18,002 nt of DNA, from the NCBI GenBank assembly GCA_025656895.1, contig JAHXHF010000374.1, forward strand, positions 1 through 18,002, given 5' to 3'. The notes under the pieces are model-generated. The model was not told the DNA's origin. It saw nothing but the letters and a program-made list of their open reading frames with translations, and searched no databases. Source of the DNA: a gamma proteobacterium symbiont of Bathyaustriella thionipta. Its GTDB lineage: Bacteria; Pseudomonadota; Gammaproteobacteria; Chromatiales; Chromatiaceae. The position numbers and the translations under genes were made by a program. Of the stretch, positions 7,059 to 14,397 are shown piece by piece (the first letter of the stretch is position 1; each line of letters begins with the position of its first letter).

Positions 7059-9659
7059 TTACAGGCGTTCGCGCACCCAGGGTTCGACCGATTGCAGTGC
7101 TTCAGGCAATGCCGCCGGGTTGCTGCCTCCGGCCTGCGCCATATCGGCACGACCACCACCTTTACCGCCCACCTGTTCGGCAACTGACTTAATCAGTTCA
7201 CCTGCCTTGATTTTATCCGTGGCATCCGGGGTTACACCCGCAACCAGACTGACTTTATCGCCCTGCGTACTGGCCAGAACAATAACGGCGGAATGCAACT
7301 TGTTCTTAAGTTGATCCATGGTTTCGCGCAAGGTTTTGGCGTCGGCGCCTTCCAGGGAGGCACTGAGTATTTTCAAGCCATCAATTTCGATCGCCTGGCT
7401 GGCCAGATCACTGCCTGCAGATGACGCCAGTTTGGCTTTGATCTGCTGCAATTCTTTTTCCAGTTTGCGATGGCGCTGTAGTAATTGCAGTAATTTTTCC
7501 GGTACCTCTTCACGGTTGCTTTTCAGATGCGTGGCTATATTACTTAAGCGATCTTCCTCAGTTTCCACCCACTGCAATGCGGCCTCTCCGGTGAGCGCCT
7601 CGATACGCCGTACGCCTGCGGCCACACCGGTTTCAGAAACGATCTTGAACAGGCCGATATCTCCCAGTGAGCGCGCATGTGTACCACCGCACAACTCTAC
7701 TGAAAAATCCCCCATACGCAGCACCCGCACCTGCTCATCATATTTTTCATCAAACAGTGCCATAGCACCGCTGTTGCGGGCATCATCCAGGGTCATCAGG
7801 CGGGTTTCCACATCATGATTAAGACGAATTTGCTCATTCACCAGACGCTCAACCTGACGCAACTGCGCGTTGCTCAGTGGCTCGAAATGCGAGAAGTCAA
7901 AACGCAGGTGTTCGGCATTCACCAGCGAGCCTTTCTGACTGACATGCTCACCCAGAATCTTGCGTAGAGCCGCGTGCATTAAATGGGTGGCCGAATGGTT
8001 CAATCGTATGCGCTGGCGTTCAGCCGCATTGATGCTCGCCGTAACGTCTTCACCCACACGCAATGTGCCCTGAGTCTGCCGGCCACTGTGAATAAACAAA
8101 CGCCCCGCCTGCTTGAGGGTTGCCTGAACCTGAAAATGACCACAGGCTGATTTCAGTTCACCCGTATCGCCTACCTGACCACCCGATTCTGCATAAAAAG
8201 GGGTTTTATCCAGAATAAGCAGACCTTTATCGCCTTCATGCAAGCTATCAACCGGCTGCCCGTCACAATAAATTGCCAGGATTTTCGCCTGATCCTCTTC
8301 TTTATCATAACCGCTGAATTCCGTAATCCCTTCCAGTTCAATGTGGGTATTTTCACCGGCTGAAAACTTTGACGCAGCCCGCGCGCGCTCACGCTGTTGT
8401 TGCATGGCGGCCTCAAAACCGGGCATATCCAGTTGCAGAGATTTCTCACGCGCTATATCAGCGGTTAAATCAACCGGAAAACCGTAGGTGTCGTACAGGC
8501 GGAAAACCACTTCACCGTCTATCACATCAGCCGACATATCCTGTATCGCCTGCTGCAGAATTTTCATGCCCTGTTCCAGGGTTTCAGCAAAGCGCCGTTC
8601 TTCCGCTTTCAGAATATCCGCCACCTGGCTGCGCTGGCTTCTTAATTCAGGATAAGCTTCGCCCATTTGCGCATCCAGTTCTTCAACCAGCCGGTAGAAA
8701 AACGGCTCATTCACGCCCAGTTGATGACCATGACGGGCGGCTCTGCGAATAATGCGTCGCAGCACATAGCCACGACCTTCGTTGGAAGGCAGCACGCCAT
8801 CAACAATTAAAAAAGCACAGGAACGTATATGGTCTGCAATTACGCGCAATGATTTGTTTTCCAGATCCTTGCAGGCGGTCAGCTGGGCCGCCGAAGCAAT
8901 CAGGGCCTGAAACAGGTCAATTTCATAATTGGAATGTACACCCTGCATAATGGCGGCCAGACGCTCCAGCCCCATGCCGGTATCTACAGATGGTTTGGGC
9001 AGTGGCGTGAGATTACCCTGCGCATCACGGTTGTACTGCATGAAAACCAGATTCCAGATTTCGATATAGCGATCACCGTCTTCATCGGCTGATCCGGGGG
9101 GGCCTCCGGCTATCTGCGCGCCATGATCATAAAAAATTTCCGAGCAGGGACCGCATGGGCCGGTTTCACCCATAGACCAGAAGTTGTCTTTGGCGCCAAT
9201 GCGCCCGAAACGTTCGGCACTGACACCGATTTCATTCAGCCAGATATCGGCGGCCTCATCATCCTCCTCATACACCGTAATCCACAGACGCTCTGCCGGC
9301 AGTCCCAGTTCTTCGGTTAAAAAGCCCCAGGCAAAAGCAATGGCTTCATGCTTGAAGTAATCTCCAAAGCTGAAATTGCCGAGCATTTCAAAGAACGTAT
9401 GATGACGTGCGGTATAACCGACATTTTCCAGGTCATTATGTTTGCCCCCGGCACGCACACAGCGTTGCGAACTGACGGCTCGCTGGTAATCACGCTTTTC
9501 CTGTCCCAGAAAAACATCTTTAAACTGCACCATACCGGCATTGGTGAACAGCAATGTGGGGTCGTTATGCGGCACCAGCGAGCTGCTGGCAACAATCTGG
9601 TGTTGCCGCTGGGCAAAGAAGTCTAAAAAGGCTTGTCGAAGTTCGGCACTGGTTTTCAT
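7059..9659 (-). CDS. alaS: Alanyl-tRNA synthetase
   Basis: AlaRS charges tRNA-Ala and hydrolyses mischarged Ser/Gly-tRNA-Ala. The 866-residue length is standard. The class II catalytic core is at 1-240 (motif 1 LLFTNAGMVQFKDVFLG, then RCVRAGGKHNDLENVGYTARHHTFFEMLGNFSFGDYFK in two stretches, and DTGMGLERLAA). The tRNA-recognition helices follow. The editing domain has zinc ligands H555 and H559 (HSATH), C657 and H661 (CGGTH). The C-terminal C-Ala domain includes GGKGGGRADMAQAGG. The ATG at 9659 is the natural start but has no clear Shine-Dalgarno sequence; a small hairpin lies just before it. The gene has its own promoter and a palindrome around the predicted transcription start, suggesting AlaRS autoregulation. 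Confidence 0.98.
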   Translation of the reverse strand: MKTSAELRQAFLDFFAQRQHQIVASSSLVPHNDPTLLFTNAGMVQFKDVFLGQEKRDYQRAVSSQRCVRAGGKHNDLENVGYTARHHTFFEMLGNFSFGDYFKHEAIAFAWGFLTEELGLPAERLWITVYEEDDEAADIWLNEIGVSAERFGRIGAKDNFWSMGETGPCGPCSEIFYDHGAQIAGGPPGSADEDGDRYIEIWNLVFMQYNRDAQGNLTPLPKPSVDTGMGLERLAAIMQGVHSNYEIDLFQALIASAAQLTACKDLENKSLRVIADHIRSCAFLIVDGVLPSNEGRGYVLRRIIRRAARHGHQLGVNEPFFYRLVEELDAQMGEAYPELRSQRSQVADILKAEERRFAETLEQGMKILQQAIQDMSADVIDGEVVFRLYDTYGFPVDLTADIAREKSLQLDMPGFEAAMQQQRERARAASKFSAGENTHIELEGITEFSGYDKEEDQAKILAIYCDGQPVDSLHEGDKGLLILDKTPFYAESGGQVGDTGELKSACGHFQVQATLKQAGRLFIHSGRQTQGTLRVGEDVTASINAAERQRIRLNHSATHLMHAALRKILGEHVSQKGSLVNAEHLRFDFSHFEPLSNAQLRQVERLVNEQIRLNHDVETRLMTLDDARNSGAMALFDEKYDEQVRVLRMGDFSVELCGGTHARSLGDIGLFKIVSETGVAAGVRRIEALTGEAALQWVETEEDRLSNIATHLKSNREEVPEKLLQLLQRHRKLEKELQQIKAKLASSAGSDLASQAIEIDGLKILSASLEGADAKTLRETMDQLKNKLHSAVIVLASTQGDKVSLVAGVTPDATDKIKAGELIKSVAEQVGGKGGGRADMAQAGGSNPAALPEALQSVEPWVRERL

Positions 9660-9660
9660 T

Positions 9661-9725
9661 TTAGCTGGCTAATACTACTTAAATAAATGACCGCTAATAG
9701 TATGCAGATTACACAGCTTTGTCAC
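9661..9725 (-). promoter_or_regulatory. alaS promoter with operator-like inverted repeat
   Basis: On the minus strand GTGACA (-35, 9720-9725) and TACTAT (-10, 9697-9702) are separated by 17 bp, giving a start near 9690. The arms ATACTA (9672-9677) and TAGTAT (9698-9703) form an inverted repeat centred at about 9688, flanking that start. Bases 9661-9672 (TTAGC-TG-GCTAA) form a second palindrome next to the ATG, where a ribosome site would be expected. E. coli AlaRS represses its own gene by binding a palindrome around the transcription start; the layout here is similar. Confidence 0.5.
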
Positions 9726-10187
9726 TTAATTGTTGTCCAGTAACTGACGAATTGCTTCTGCCGAAAAGCCCCGATATTGCAGAAAACGCGCACGGCGCAT
9801 CCGTTCCTTATAATCAGCAGCCGGACGATTGGCAAATTTTTTCCGGTACACTCGCAGCATATCCTGCTGCCAGCTATCATCATGCTCATCCACAAAGCAC
9901 GCTATCAGGTCTTCAGGCACGCGCTTTTGCTGCAGCTCCATTGTAATTCGCAAAGGGCCGTAGCCGCGCCCCCGCCGATAATGCACATATTGCTCGGCAA
10001 AGCGGTTTTCATTCAATAAATCCTGCTGTTTCAGCTTCTGCAGCTCAGTATTGATCGCGGCCTCTTCAAAGCCCCGGCGCAGTAATTTCTGCTGCAATTC
10101 ATACTGGCTGTGCTCCCTGATAGCCAGTAAGCGAATAGCACGGTTACGGATACCAGCATGATCCTGATGAGCTGAATCATGGCTCAT
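9726..10187 (-). CDS. recX: Regulatory protein RecX
   Basis: RecX binds RecA filaments and limits recombinase activity. The 153 residues are all helical repeats typical of RecX: AIRLLAIREHSQYELQQKLLRRGF (in two stretches), LKQQDLLNENRFAEQYVHYRRGRGYGPLRI, LQQKRVPEDLI and a C-terminal RRARFLQYRGFSAEAIRQLL. The ATG at 10187 is preceded in frame by a stop two codons upstream, which fixes the start; GAGG lies rather far away (about 12 bases). In most bacteria recX follows recA directly. Here two unrelated genes for exported proteins lie between, so recX is separated from recA by about 1.9 kb. Expression probably depends on read-through from the rhodanese gene 25 bp upstream. Confidence 0.93.
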   Translation of the reverse strand: MSHDSAHQDHAGIRNRAIRLLAIREHSQYELQQKLLRRGFEEAAINTELQKLKQQDLLNENRFAEQYVHYRRGRGYGPLRITMELQQKRVPEDLIACFVDEHDDSWQQDMLRVYRKKFANRPAADYKERMRRARFLQYRGFSAEAIRQLLDNN

Positions 10188-10212
10188 AGGTCATGCATGC
10201 CTCGATATAAAG

Positions 10213-11022
10213 TTATTTTTTCTTGCGGGTCGATTGAATAAAACCTCTGACACCACCTTCAAGAAAATGATAATCCCTGATACCACGTTTTTTCAGTTCA
10301 TACTGAAACCAGCGGATCTGTTTTCCGGCCATGTCATAAATCAGCAGGGACTGATTTTCAGATTTAATCCTGTCCAGATAGCTATTCATAGCCTGCTCAT
10401 CATCCAGCGGTATATTGGTTTCAACAATAAAAAGCCCGCCTGAGCGACGCTGTAGAAGCCCGCGAATATCCAGTGTTTTATGACCACCGGCATGCACCAT
10501 GGAGGCAAATTCTTTGGCTGACAGCAAATGAGACCTGAAATCTTCCTCGCTGATCAACTTACGGGTATCGGCCGGCGTTTCTCCTAACAGAGTGGATTGC
10601 TCTGGATAAGCTTTTAACCAATTGAGAACACCCGCGTCATAAACTGAAACATCCTGGATACCGCCATCATAAGCCTTGGCTGCAATTTTGTAGGACTTGT
10701 AGCAGGTGTGTCCATTGCAATAAAACACCAGAGGTTTGCCGGTTTCATCATGCAGGGCGCGGATCTTTTCAACACACTGCCTGTCACCCAGATCGACATG
10801 CAAAGCGCCTTCGATATGCAGCACCTTATATTCATATTTTGTTCTTGCATCAACTACGGTGTACTTATCCAGATTCTGATGAAATTCATCCAGCTCCAGT
10901 ACATTGACCGATTCAAATAATTTACGCCCGGGGAACTCTTCCTCAGCCGCAAATGCATTCATGCTACTGATTACGCCCAAAACCACCATAAGCTGCAAGG
11001 CTTTCTTCACTAAACTATTCAT
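10213..11022 (-). CDS. Exported tandem rhodanese-like protein
   Basis: This 269-residue protein starts at the ATG at 11022, seven bases after GGGGAG; an ATG at 11043 has no such site. Residues 1-26 are a Sec signal peptide (KKALQLMVVLGVISSMNAFA, cut before AEE). Domain 1 (about 40-140) is rhodanese-like with VVDARTKYEYKVLHIEGALHV in two stretches and the active loop YCNGHTCYKS, with C102 at the catalytic position and a second C107. Domain 2 (about 165-265) has the fold signature LDIRGLL and FLEGGVRGF, but D230 replaces the cysteine (IYDMAGKQ), so it is presumably inactive. Rhodaneses move sulfane sulfur or act in periplasmic thiol chemistry; the substrate here is unknown. The order active-then-inactive is the reverse of thiosulfate sulfurtransferase. 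It sits 25 bp upstream of recX. Confidence 0.8.
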   Translation of the reverse strand: MNSLVKKALQLMVVLGVISSMNAFAAEEEFPGRKLFESVNVLELDEFHQNLDKYTVVDARTKYEYKVLHIEGALHVDLGDRQCVEKIRALHDETGKPLVFYCNGHTCYKSYKIAAKAYDGGIQDVSVYDAGVLNWLKAYPEQSTLLGETPADTRKLISEEDFRSHLLSAKEFASMVHAGGHKTLDIRGLLQRRSGGLFIVETNIPLDDEQAMNSYLDRIKSENQSLLIYDMAGKQIRWFQYELKKRGIRDYHFLEGGVRGFIQSTRKKK

Positions 11023-11156
11023 TCCAGGTCTCCCCAAATACATTCAATTTTAATAATATACTAAAATAGTGAATTTTAAGTCAGTAAAATTTGCGTAATC
11101 AATTAAATAATTAGCTTTTTATTGATCTGGGTTACTGTTCTTCCATATCAAGCCAT
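11023..11156. other. AT-rich intergenic region with inverted repeats
   Basis: This 134-bp gap between the EndoU-like and rhodanese genes is distinctly AT-rich. It has AATTTTA-AGTCAG-TAAAATT (11072-11091), a perfect 7-bp inverted repeat, and ATCAAT (11098-11103) paired with ATTGAT (11121-11126). Minus-strand hexamers TTGATT and TTAAAA 17 bp apart could be a promoter for the rhodanese gene. Neither repeat is followed by a U tract on the minus strand, so I do not call a terminator. It may be a regulatory region or a recombination scar. Confidence 0.4.
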
Positions 11157-12053
11157 CTATAGATGCGAACAAAGACAGGCACTGAAGTCCCGTTTGTTGC
11201 TGGCGCAATAGGGTTTTTTATCAGCCAGCGGGTAAAAAGTTCTGAGTGCGTCACGCTTAATGACCAGGGTACTGTAATGTTTTGATTTACCCGCCAGGTT
11301 CACCGCATACAGGCAGGCTTGCGTGTTACTGCCCCGCTTCTGCCTGAGACGACGGTAGGCTTGCTTGAAAGCCGCCGTTGCGGCAATCAAAATATCTTCG
11401 GCACTCATCTCACGATTATAGCCACCCAGACATTTAATGCCGGAAGCCGCTTGCTGTGGCCGGCGGTATTCCATACTAATACTGTAAACAGGCGGTTTAA
11501 TCTGTTGCCTGAGAAAAAATTTCCGGCAAGCCGGCTGCGGGCGTTTTTTATAATCGGCTTTTAAGGGCCGATAACCTGCCCAGCCCTCATCCTGAGCCTG
11601 CCAGTAACGTGCCGCATAGTGCAAACCGCCCAGTCGGTCGATAGACGGCTCACCACAAAAAACATGCTTGAAGCCTTTTTGCTCAAACCACAGCCGGCGT
11701 AATTCCCTTACAAACTGCCGATCTGATTCTGAGCGGGTATAAATGCGGCTAGCCAATGCCTGGCGAATACGCGCCAATACAAGGCTATTGGAGGGGGCCA
11801 GCAACATCTGTTCAAAATCAGTGGCTTTAACCTCGTCACCCCAACCAGCGCAAAGTAACAGAACATCCAGATCAAAGTCAGTCAGGGGCGGGTCTTGCGG
11901 TGCATAGCGGCTGGACGGATCATTATCAAAAAAAGGCTGATAGGCGAAAACACCGGAGCTTGAAAAAAGCAGCAGCCACAGCATGCCTGCCAGTACCCGT
12001 GCCGGTACTGACAAGCAAACTACTGGTACAGAAAAGCGGAAAAAACTATTCAA
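11157..12053 (-). CDS. Secreted protein with EndoU-type RNase signature
   Basis: The key signature is GFKHVFCGE (127-135) followed by GGLHYAARYWQAQDEGWAGY (142-161). It closely matches the EndoU/XendoU family pattern HVFxGE...GxHxxxxxxxxQ...GY, with H130 and H145 as the two catalytic histidines. The C-terminal strand region LVIKRDALRTFYPL supplies T272 and Y274 where EndoU has a conserved Thr-x-Tyr. EndoU enzymes cut RNA, often after U. Residues 1-37 look like an export signal (LWLLLFSSSGVFA). Eight cysteines fit an oxidising compartment. The start is uncertain: a TTG at 12053, right after an in-frame stop, gives 298 residues with basic residues in the signal; an ATG at 11984 gives 275. It starts 26 bp after recA. 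No immunity gene is visible. The family call rests on motifs only. Confidence 0.65.
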   Translation of the reverse strand: MNSFFRFSVPVVCLSVPARVLAGMLWLLLFSSSGVFAYQPFFDNDPSSRYAPQDPPLTDFDLDVLLLCAGWGDEVKATDFEQMLLAPSNSLVLARIRQALASRIYTRSESDRQFVRELRRLWFEQKGFKHVFCGEPSIDRLGGLHYAARYWQAQDEGWAGYRPLKADYKKRPQPACRKFFLRQQIKPPVYSISMEYRRPQQAASGIKCLGGYNREMSAEDILIAATAAFKQAYRRLRQKRGSNTQACLYAVNLAGKSKHYSTLVIKRDALRTFYPLADKKPYCASNKRDFSACLCSHL

Positions 12054-12079
12054 GTTTCAGCCATGCCTGCGGCAAATCT

Positions 12080-13114
12080 TCAGGCCTCCAGGCTTGCAGC
12101 CTTGCTATCCGTCTCATCTTCCGGCTCGGGAAAAGCTTTGGCACGCAACTGGGCTTCAATATCGGCTGCAATTTGTGGCTGCTCTCTCAGGAAAAGGCGT
12201 ACTTTTTCCTTACCCTGTCCAATACGATCACCGTTATAGCTGTACCAGGCGCCGGCTTTATCAATGAGACCTTCTTTAACACCCATATCAATAATTTCGC
12301 CTTCGCGCGAAATCCCTTCGCCATAAAGAATTTCAAAAGTGACTTGTTTGAAAGGAGGAGCCACTTTGTTTTTGACCACTTTTACGCGGGTATCATTCCC
12401 CACGACTTCATCGCCTTTTTTAATCGCACCGATACGACGGATATCCATACGCACCGAGGAATAGAATTTGAGTGCATTGCCACCGGTGGTGGTTTCAGGA
12501 TTGCCGAACATGACACCAATCTTCATGCGAATCTGGTTAATAAAAATGACCGTGCAGTTGGTACGACTGATATTACCGGTTAATTTACGCAGGGCCTGTG
12601 ACATAAGCCGGGCCTGCAGTCCCACATGATGATCACCCATCTCACCTTCAATCTCGGCTTTCGGTGTCAATGCGGCTACCGAATCGACAACCACAATATC
12701 AACCGCACCGGAACGTACCAGCATATCGGTTATTTCCAGTGCCTGTTCGCCGGTATCCGGCTGTGAAACCAGCAGTTCATCAACATTGACGCCCAGCTTG
12801 CCGGCATACACCGGGTCAAGTGCGTGCTCGGCATCTACAAAAGCAGCGGTGCCGCCTTCTCGCTGGGCGGATGCCACCACATGCAGGCTGAGGGTGGTTT
12901 TCCCGGATGATTCAGGGCCATAAATTTCAATGATGCGCCCCTTGGGAATGCCACCGATTCCCAGTGCGATGTCCAGCCCCAGCGAACCGGTGGAAATAGA
13001 CTCTATATCACGAATAGCCGCCGCATCTCCCATGCGCATAACAGAACCTTTGCCAAATTGCTTTTCAATCTGGCTCAGTGCCACGCTCAGTGCTTTTTTG
13101 CGATTGTCGTCCAT
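12080..13114 (-). CDS. recA: Recombinase RecA
   Basis: RecA forms ATP-dependent filaments on single-stranded DNA, drives strand exchange and triggers LexA cleavage. The 344 residues include Walker A GPESSGKTT (66-74), FVDAEHALDP, Walker B VVVDSVAAL, loop L1 EGEMGDHHVGLQARLMSQAL and the L2 region IRMKIGVMFGNPETTTGGNALKFYSS (split over loop and helix). The acidic C-tail is EPEDETDSKAASLEA. The ATG at 13114 has GAGGG four bases upstream. It follows thpR after 109 bp and carries its own promoter there. I find no CTG-N10-CAG LexA box in that gap, although two other palindromes occur. An EndoU-like gene, rather than recX, follows 26 bp downstream. Confidence 0.99.
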   Translation of the reverse strand: MDDNRKKALSVALSQIEKQFGKGSVMRMGDAAAIRDIESISTGSLGLDIALGIGGIPKGRIIEIYGPESSGKTTLSLHVVASAQREGGTAAFVDAEHALDPVYAGKLGVNVDELLVSQPDTGEQALEITDMLVRSGAVDIVVVDSVAALTPKAEIEGEMGDHHVGLQARLMSQALRKLTGNISRTNCTVIFINQIRMKIGVMFGNPETTTGGNALKFYSSVRMDIRRIGAIKKGDEVVGNDTRVKVVKNKVAPPFKQVTFEILYGEGISREGEIIDMGVKEGLIDKAGAWYSYNGDRIGQGKEKVRLFLREQPQIAADIEAQLRAKAFPEPEDETDSKAASLEA

Positions 13115-13153
13115 AATACCCTCTGCAATTAAATTTTTAAAAATGGCCTGTCA

Positions 13154-13190
13154 GTGATTATCACACAAGCACTGGCTCATATCATGAGCC
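13154..13190 (-). promoter_or_regulatory. recA promoter overlapped by two palindromes
   Basis: On the minus strand ATGATA (-35, 13180-13185) and GATAAT (-10, 13157-13162) are 17 bp apart, with a TG extension before the -10. The start would be near 13150, giving a leader of about 36 nt. The -35 lies in GGCTCAT-ATC-ATGAGCC (13174-13190), a perfect 7-bp inverted repeat. The -10 lies in GTGAT-T-ATCAC (13154-13164). Neither fits the gammaproteobacterial LexA box. They could be operators for another repressor, or a structured leader. Confidence 0.45.
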
Positions 13191-13223
13191 CGTGAATCCA
13201 CAGAACCTGATTTTTGTGTCCGC

Positions 13224-13748
13224 TTATGCTGACAGCTGCCAGCTTTCCAGCAAATGATAGCGACTGCCAGCAGCGCGGGATGTAGCAAACAGATGAAAAT
13301 GCTCAACCCGCCATTCAATTGGCTGTTGCAAGCGAACCGACTGAAATGAGCGCACCTTGCGCCGCAAGGTAACATGCGGTCGATAAGCCCTGCTTTCGGG
13401 TTGAAAGCCGCATTTCACCAGCCTTCGGTTTAATCCATGATGTAATTGTTGCAAGGCATCCGGCGGTTTGGAAGGCCCGCACCACTGAATAGCCGGCTTG
13501 CTCCAAAAATCCATAACATCCAGATTCAAAGTAAAACACATTGCCGAAAGTTTTCCAATTGTTTTCTTATAGCAGGTGACTGTTTGTGTATCGCTCATGC
13601 CTAAAAAAACCAGCGTCAGGTGCAAATCCTGCGGCTGATGCAGCCGGCCATCCACCGCATATTGATGCGCAACTGCCAATATTTTTGACCGCACATCCGC
13701 TGGTGGTTTAAGCGCCAGAAACAGGCTAGCGGAAGAAGACTCAGTCAA
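13224..13748 (-). CDS. thpR: RNA 2',3'-cyclic phosphodiesterase (2'-5' RNA ligase family)
   Basis: ThpR belongs to the 2H phosphoesterase family. It has the two HxTx motifs, HLTL (43-46) and HVTL (125-128), about 80 residues apart as usual, plus FLALKPP near the N-terminus. The enzyme opens 2',3'-cyclic phosphates on RNA and can reversibly form 2'-5' bonds. The best start is the TTG at 13748: GGAG lies seven bases upstream, and the resulting 174 residues match E. coli ThpR in length. The open frame runs further upstream, but that part lies inside pncC and resembles nothing. It overlaps the pncC stop by 8 bp, so the two are translationally coupled. Confidence 0.88.
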   Translation of the reverse strand: MTESSSASLFLALKPPADVRSKILAVAHQYAVDGRLHQPQDLHLTLVFLGMSDTQTVTCYKKTIGKLSAMCFTLNLDVMDFWSKPAIQWCGPSKPPDALQQLHHGLNRRLVKCGFQPESRAYRPHVTLRRKVRSFQSVRLQQPIEWRVEHFHLFATSRAAGSRYHLLESWQLSA

Positions 13749-14238
13749 GCAACAACTCCAACTGTTGCAAGGCAAATAATACGGCCGCAGAACGTACCGT
13801 ATTCCGCTCACCGGGGAAATGCTGCAGCCGCGTTAACGGCACTTCATTATGCAAGCCCCAGGCAAACCAGACCGTACCAACAGGCTTGTCGGCTGTGCCT
13901 CCACCCGGGCCGGCAATACCGCTAATAGCCAGAGAAACCTGAGCATTACTGTTGAACAGAGCGCCAATAGCCATCTCTTCAACAACCAGACGGCTGACCG
14001 CGCCCTCGGTTTCTATAATCCGGTCATTCACTCCCAGCATATCCATCTTGGCATCATTGCTGTAGGTCACAAAGCCGCGATCGAACCATTCGCTGCTGCC
14101 GGCAATATCGGTTAACACCTTGCTCAGCCAGCCGCCGGTACAGGATTCGGCAACCGCCAGTTTCCTGTTTTGCGCAAGCAGGCGTTGAGCAACGCGCCGG
14201 GCGGCATTTGCCAGTGTTGCTGATGAATCGTCAGACAT
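13741..14238 (-). CDS. pncC: Nicotinamide-nucleotide amidase (CinA C-terminal family)
   Basis: PncC hydrolyses NMN to nicotinate mononucleotide and ammonia, recycling the NMN left by NAD-dependent DNA ligase. The 165-residue length equals the stand-alone E. coli enzyme. The sequence shows the CinA C-domain signature VAESCTGGWLSKVLTDIAGSS (28-48) with the catalytic Ser32, then GFVTYSNDAKMDMLGV, AISGIAGPGGGTADKPVGTVW and a C-terminal helix. The ATG at 14238 has AAGGA seven bases upstream; a longer frame to 14313 is not favoured. It heads the pncC-thpR-recA run, and pncC next to recA is a standard gammaproteobacterial arrangement. It is divergent from the DUF4124 gene, sharing a 159-bp promoter region. 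Confidence 0.94.
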   Translation of the reverse strand: MSDDSSATLANAARRVAQRLLAQNRKLAVAESCTGGWLSKVLTDIAGSSEWFDRGFVTYSNDAKMDMLGVNDRIIETEGAVSRLVVEEMAIGALFNSNAQVSLAISGIAGPGGGTADKPVGTVWFAWGLHNEVPLTRLQHFPGERNTVRSAAVLFALQQLELLLD

Positions 14239-14334
14239 CTGTTTATCCTTTGCTATAGCGCTTACAACGGCCGCGCAGACTTGAGGGAATTTCTTAATCC
14301 ATGCAAAGTACATTGAGAATAAATAGCGCTACTC

Positions 14335-14366
14335 TTGACTTTGCTCAAGCGAATATAGGATATAAT
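14335..14366 (+). promoter_or_regulatory. Promoter for the DUF4124-cupin pair
   Basis: TATAAT (14361-14366) is a perfect -10 box, 31 bp before the ATG at 14398. TTGACT (14335-14340) is a good -35 sequence, but the spacing is 20 bp, longer than the optimum. This suggests a weak or regulated promoter. AAGGAA (14385-14390) is the ribosome site. Confidence 0.5.
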
Positions 14367-14397
14367 AAGGCTCAGGATTGAAATAAGGAAATTCCCA

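Noticed and set aside
11900..12583. Plus-strand open frame (227 codons) across the EndoU-like gene start and recA
   Set aside because: It is antisense to recA, low in domain character, and explained by recA codon bias.
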